Source: Apostichopus japonicus (taxonomy: Eukaryota; Echinodermata; Holothuroidea; Aspidochirotida; Stichopodidae). Taken from it: 64,000 bases of DNA. The position numbers and the translations under genes were made by a program. The notes beneath the pieces are model-generated. The model was not told the DNA's origin, did not search any database, and worked only from the letters and a program-made list of their open reading frames with translations. Location of the stretch: assembly GCF_037975245.1 (NCBI RefSeq), contig NC_092580.1:34007001-34071000 (forward strand). The letters are read 5' to 3'. Positions 62,974-64,000 of this stretch are shown here, one piece after another (within the stretch, counting starts at the first letter, position 1; every line of letters begins with the position of its first letter).

Positions 62974-63216
62974 ATGTGACTCATCCTACGGCGTTCTGTC
63001 CAAATGATATAGATACTGATGCAATGCTGCAAGAAGGAACCACTGCAAGAGTTGATTTTTTGGCATCATGTGATGACAACATTGACACAGGCATTCAAGC
63101 TGCTTGTAATGCAACAAGCCAAAGTGAATTTCCAGTGGGTGTAACAACAGTGACTTGTTCTTGTGAAGATTTGTCTCAAAATACTGATGGATGTTCTTTC
63201 ACCGTCACAGTTAAAG
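62974..63216 (+). CDS. HYR exon 24 (last in window)
   Basis: Residues 2569-2649. Leu30 type. The intron that follows is open at the window edge. By unit length the next exon would begin near 64,084. Confidence 0.9.
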
Positions 63217-64000
63217 GTTAGTTTGAGTGAATTTCTTACATATTGCTAAGAAGTTTAAAAACAGGTCATCTGATTGCTTCTGCATGATTGAGTCTTTTCT
63301 CGAAAGTTTATTTCCATTATCAACAAAGAACATTAAAAGCCAAGTTTATTTGATGGGAAGTTACTGAAAACTATCACGGACAAATGATCTTATCATGCAC
63401 CAGAAAATGTTTGGCTAGTTTGCAAGAAGCCAAACTCTGTGGTTGATCTGCACAGATCTTAGCGACACATGTGATGTTCTAATTCCTTGACCAAAAATTT
63501 CTTCTTATGCTCCCTTTCAAACTAAACAATTTGATACTGAGTATCGGAATGGCCCTAATGACATTTCAGACTGACCAAAGTTACATTAATGTTTAACTTT
63601 ACTGATGAACAGCAAAGCTGTTACCTTTACTTATACCCATGAGGTTTCATTCCGCTCCATCCTTGTTTTTCATATTTCTAACATAGCCATATTTTTGTAC
63701 TGTCTTTTACATTTGATGTGCAAGATCTTAATTTCCTTCATTGGAGTAATAAAGTTACACTTTCTTACTTACTTACTTACTTACAATCCTTGAATGAAAA
63801 GTTGTAAAGACAGTTGTTAACCAGTTTTAGACATTCTTCTGGCTTGAAAAACATCATTTACTGGTATATTTTATGATATGTGGCTGACACTTGCGACTGC
63901 ATTTATTGTCAACATCTTTTAGACGACATAATATAGCATTTTTGACCATCTATTTGTTTCAAATATAGAGTTAGACAATGAGCAATTTTATTTCTTAGGA
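63217..64000 (+). other. HYR intron 24, incomplete
   Basis: Same as other tail-bearing introns, except that the retrotransposon tail has an extra TTAC unit and ends CAATCC instead of CATTCC (63,777-63,789). The window ends about 80 bp before the expected next acceptor. Confidence 0.85.

Larger units (their letters stand above)
37390..64000 (+). repeat. HYR tandem array, ~977/1,106-bp units
   Basis: One relic plus 24 intact units, each one 243-bp exon and one intron. Exon-to-exon steps are 978, 976, 1106, 977, 1105, 1106, 977, 1106 and then 1105 or 1106 throughout. The two lengths differ by the inserted retrotransposon tail. Divergence falls from left to right: units 1-2 have clearly diverged introns, units 13-24 are almost identical. 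The array is open to the right. Confidence 0.97.

Noticed and set aside
37390-64000. Could the regular array be a CRISPR or bacterial-type repeat system
   Set aside because: Units of about 1.1 kb contain a spliced coding exon with animal splice signals; no short direct repeats with unique spacers.

Overview
The window is animal nuclear DNA: long introns, GT-AG splice sites with consistent reading phase, a tRNA-headed SINE, retrotransposon tails, minisatellites and poly(G)/poly(C)-bearing repeats. The gene it carries joins a CLCA ectodomain to hyalin repeat (HYR) modules. With the repeat landscape this suggests an invertebrate deuterostome, most likely an echinoderm (perhaps a sea cucumber). 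That placement is inference; no marker gene is present.

Layout. Positions 1 to about 10,060 hold no gene I can support; they are a mosaic of degenerate transposable-element pieces. From about 10,063 to the right edge runs one plus-strand gene, open at 64,000. I could chain eleven exons (10,125-36,028) whose phases all match (0,2,1,0,0,0,0,0,1,1,1), giving about 705 residues: signal peptide, CLCA N-terminal domain with the zincin helix region, a poorly recognisable stretch where the CLCA VWA domain should be, and a beta-sandwich domain. Then come 24 HYR exons of exactly 243 bp (81 residues each, 1,944 residues), all symmetric phase 1-1, at 38,058-63,216. They sit in tandem units of about 977 or 1,106 bp; the array continues past the window.

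The introns hold most other features: an inverted pair of about 700-bp repeats bracketing degenerate C2H2 zinc-finger sequence (intron 2), a tRNA-Asn-like SINE (intron 3), a 76-bp minisatellite and a 248-bp AT tract (intron 4), a 129-bp minisatellite and a broken HYR unit (intron 11), and a retrotransposon 3' tail riding in 20 of the 24 HYR introns.

Main observations. (1) An apparent CLCA-HYR fusion, which I do not know as a described architecture. (2) Its zincin motif reads H-L-W-G-H, without the catalytic glutamate, and no VWA MIDAS motif is visible, so it looks like a structural or adhesive secreted or surface protein rather than an active CLCA. (3) The HYR array grew recently and in layers: single units, a three-unit duplication, then a two-unit block present six times. 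(4) Residues 37-72 of every module are unchanged, and appear unchanged at the DNA level, in all 24 copies, although the older introns differ visibly.
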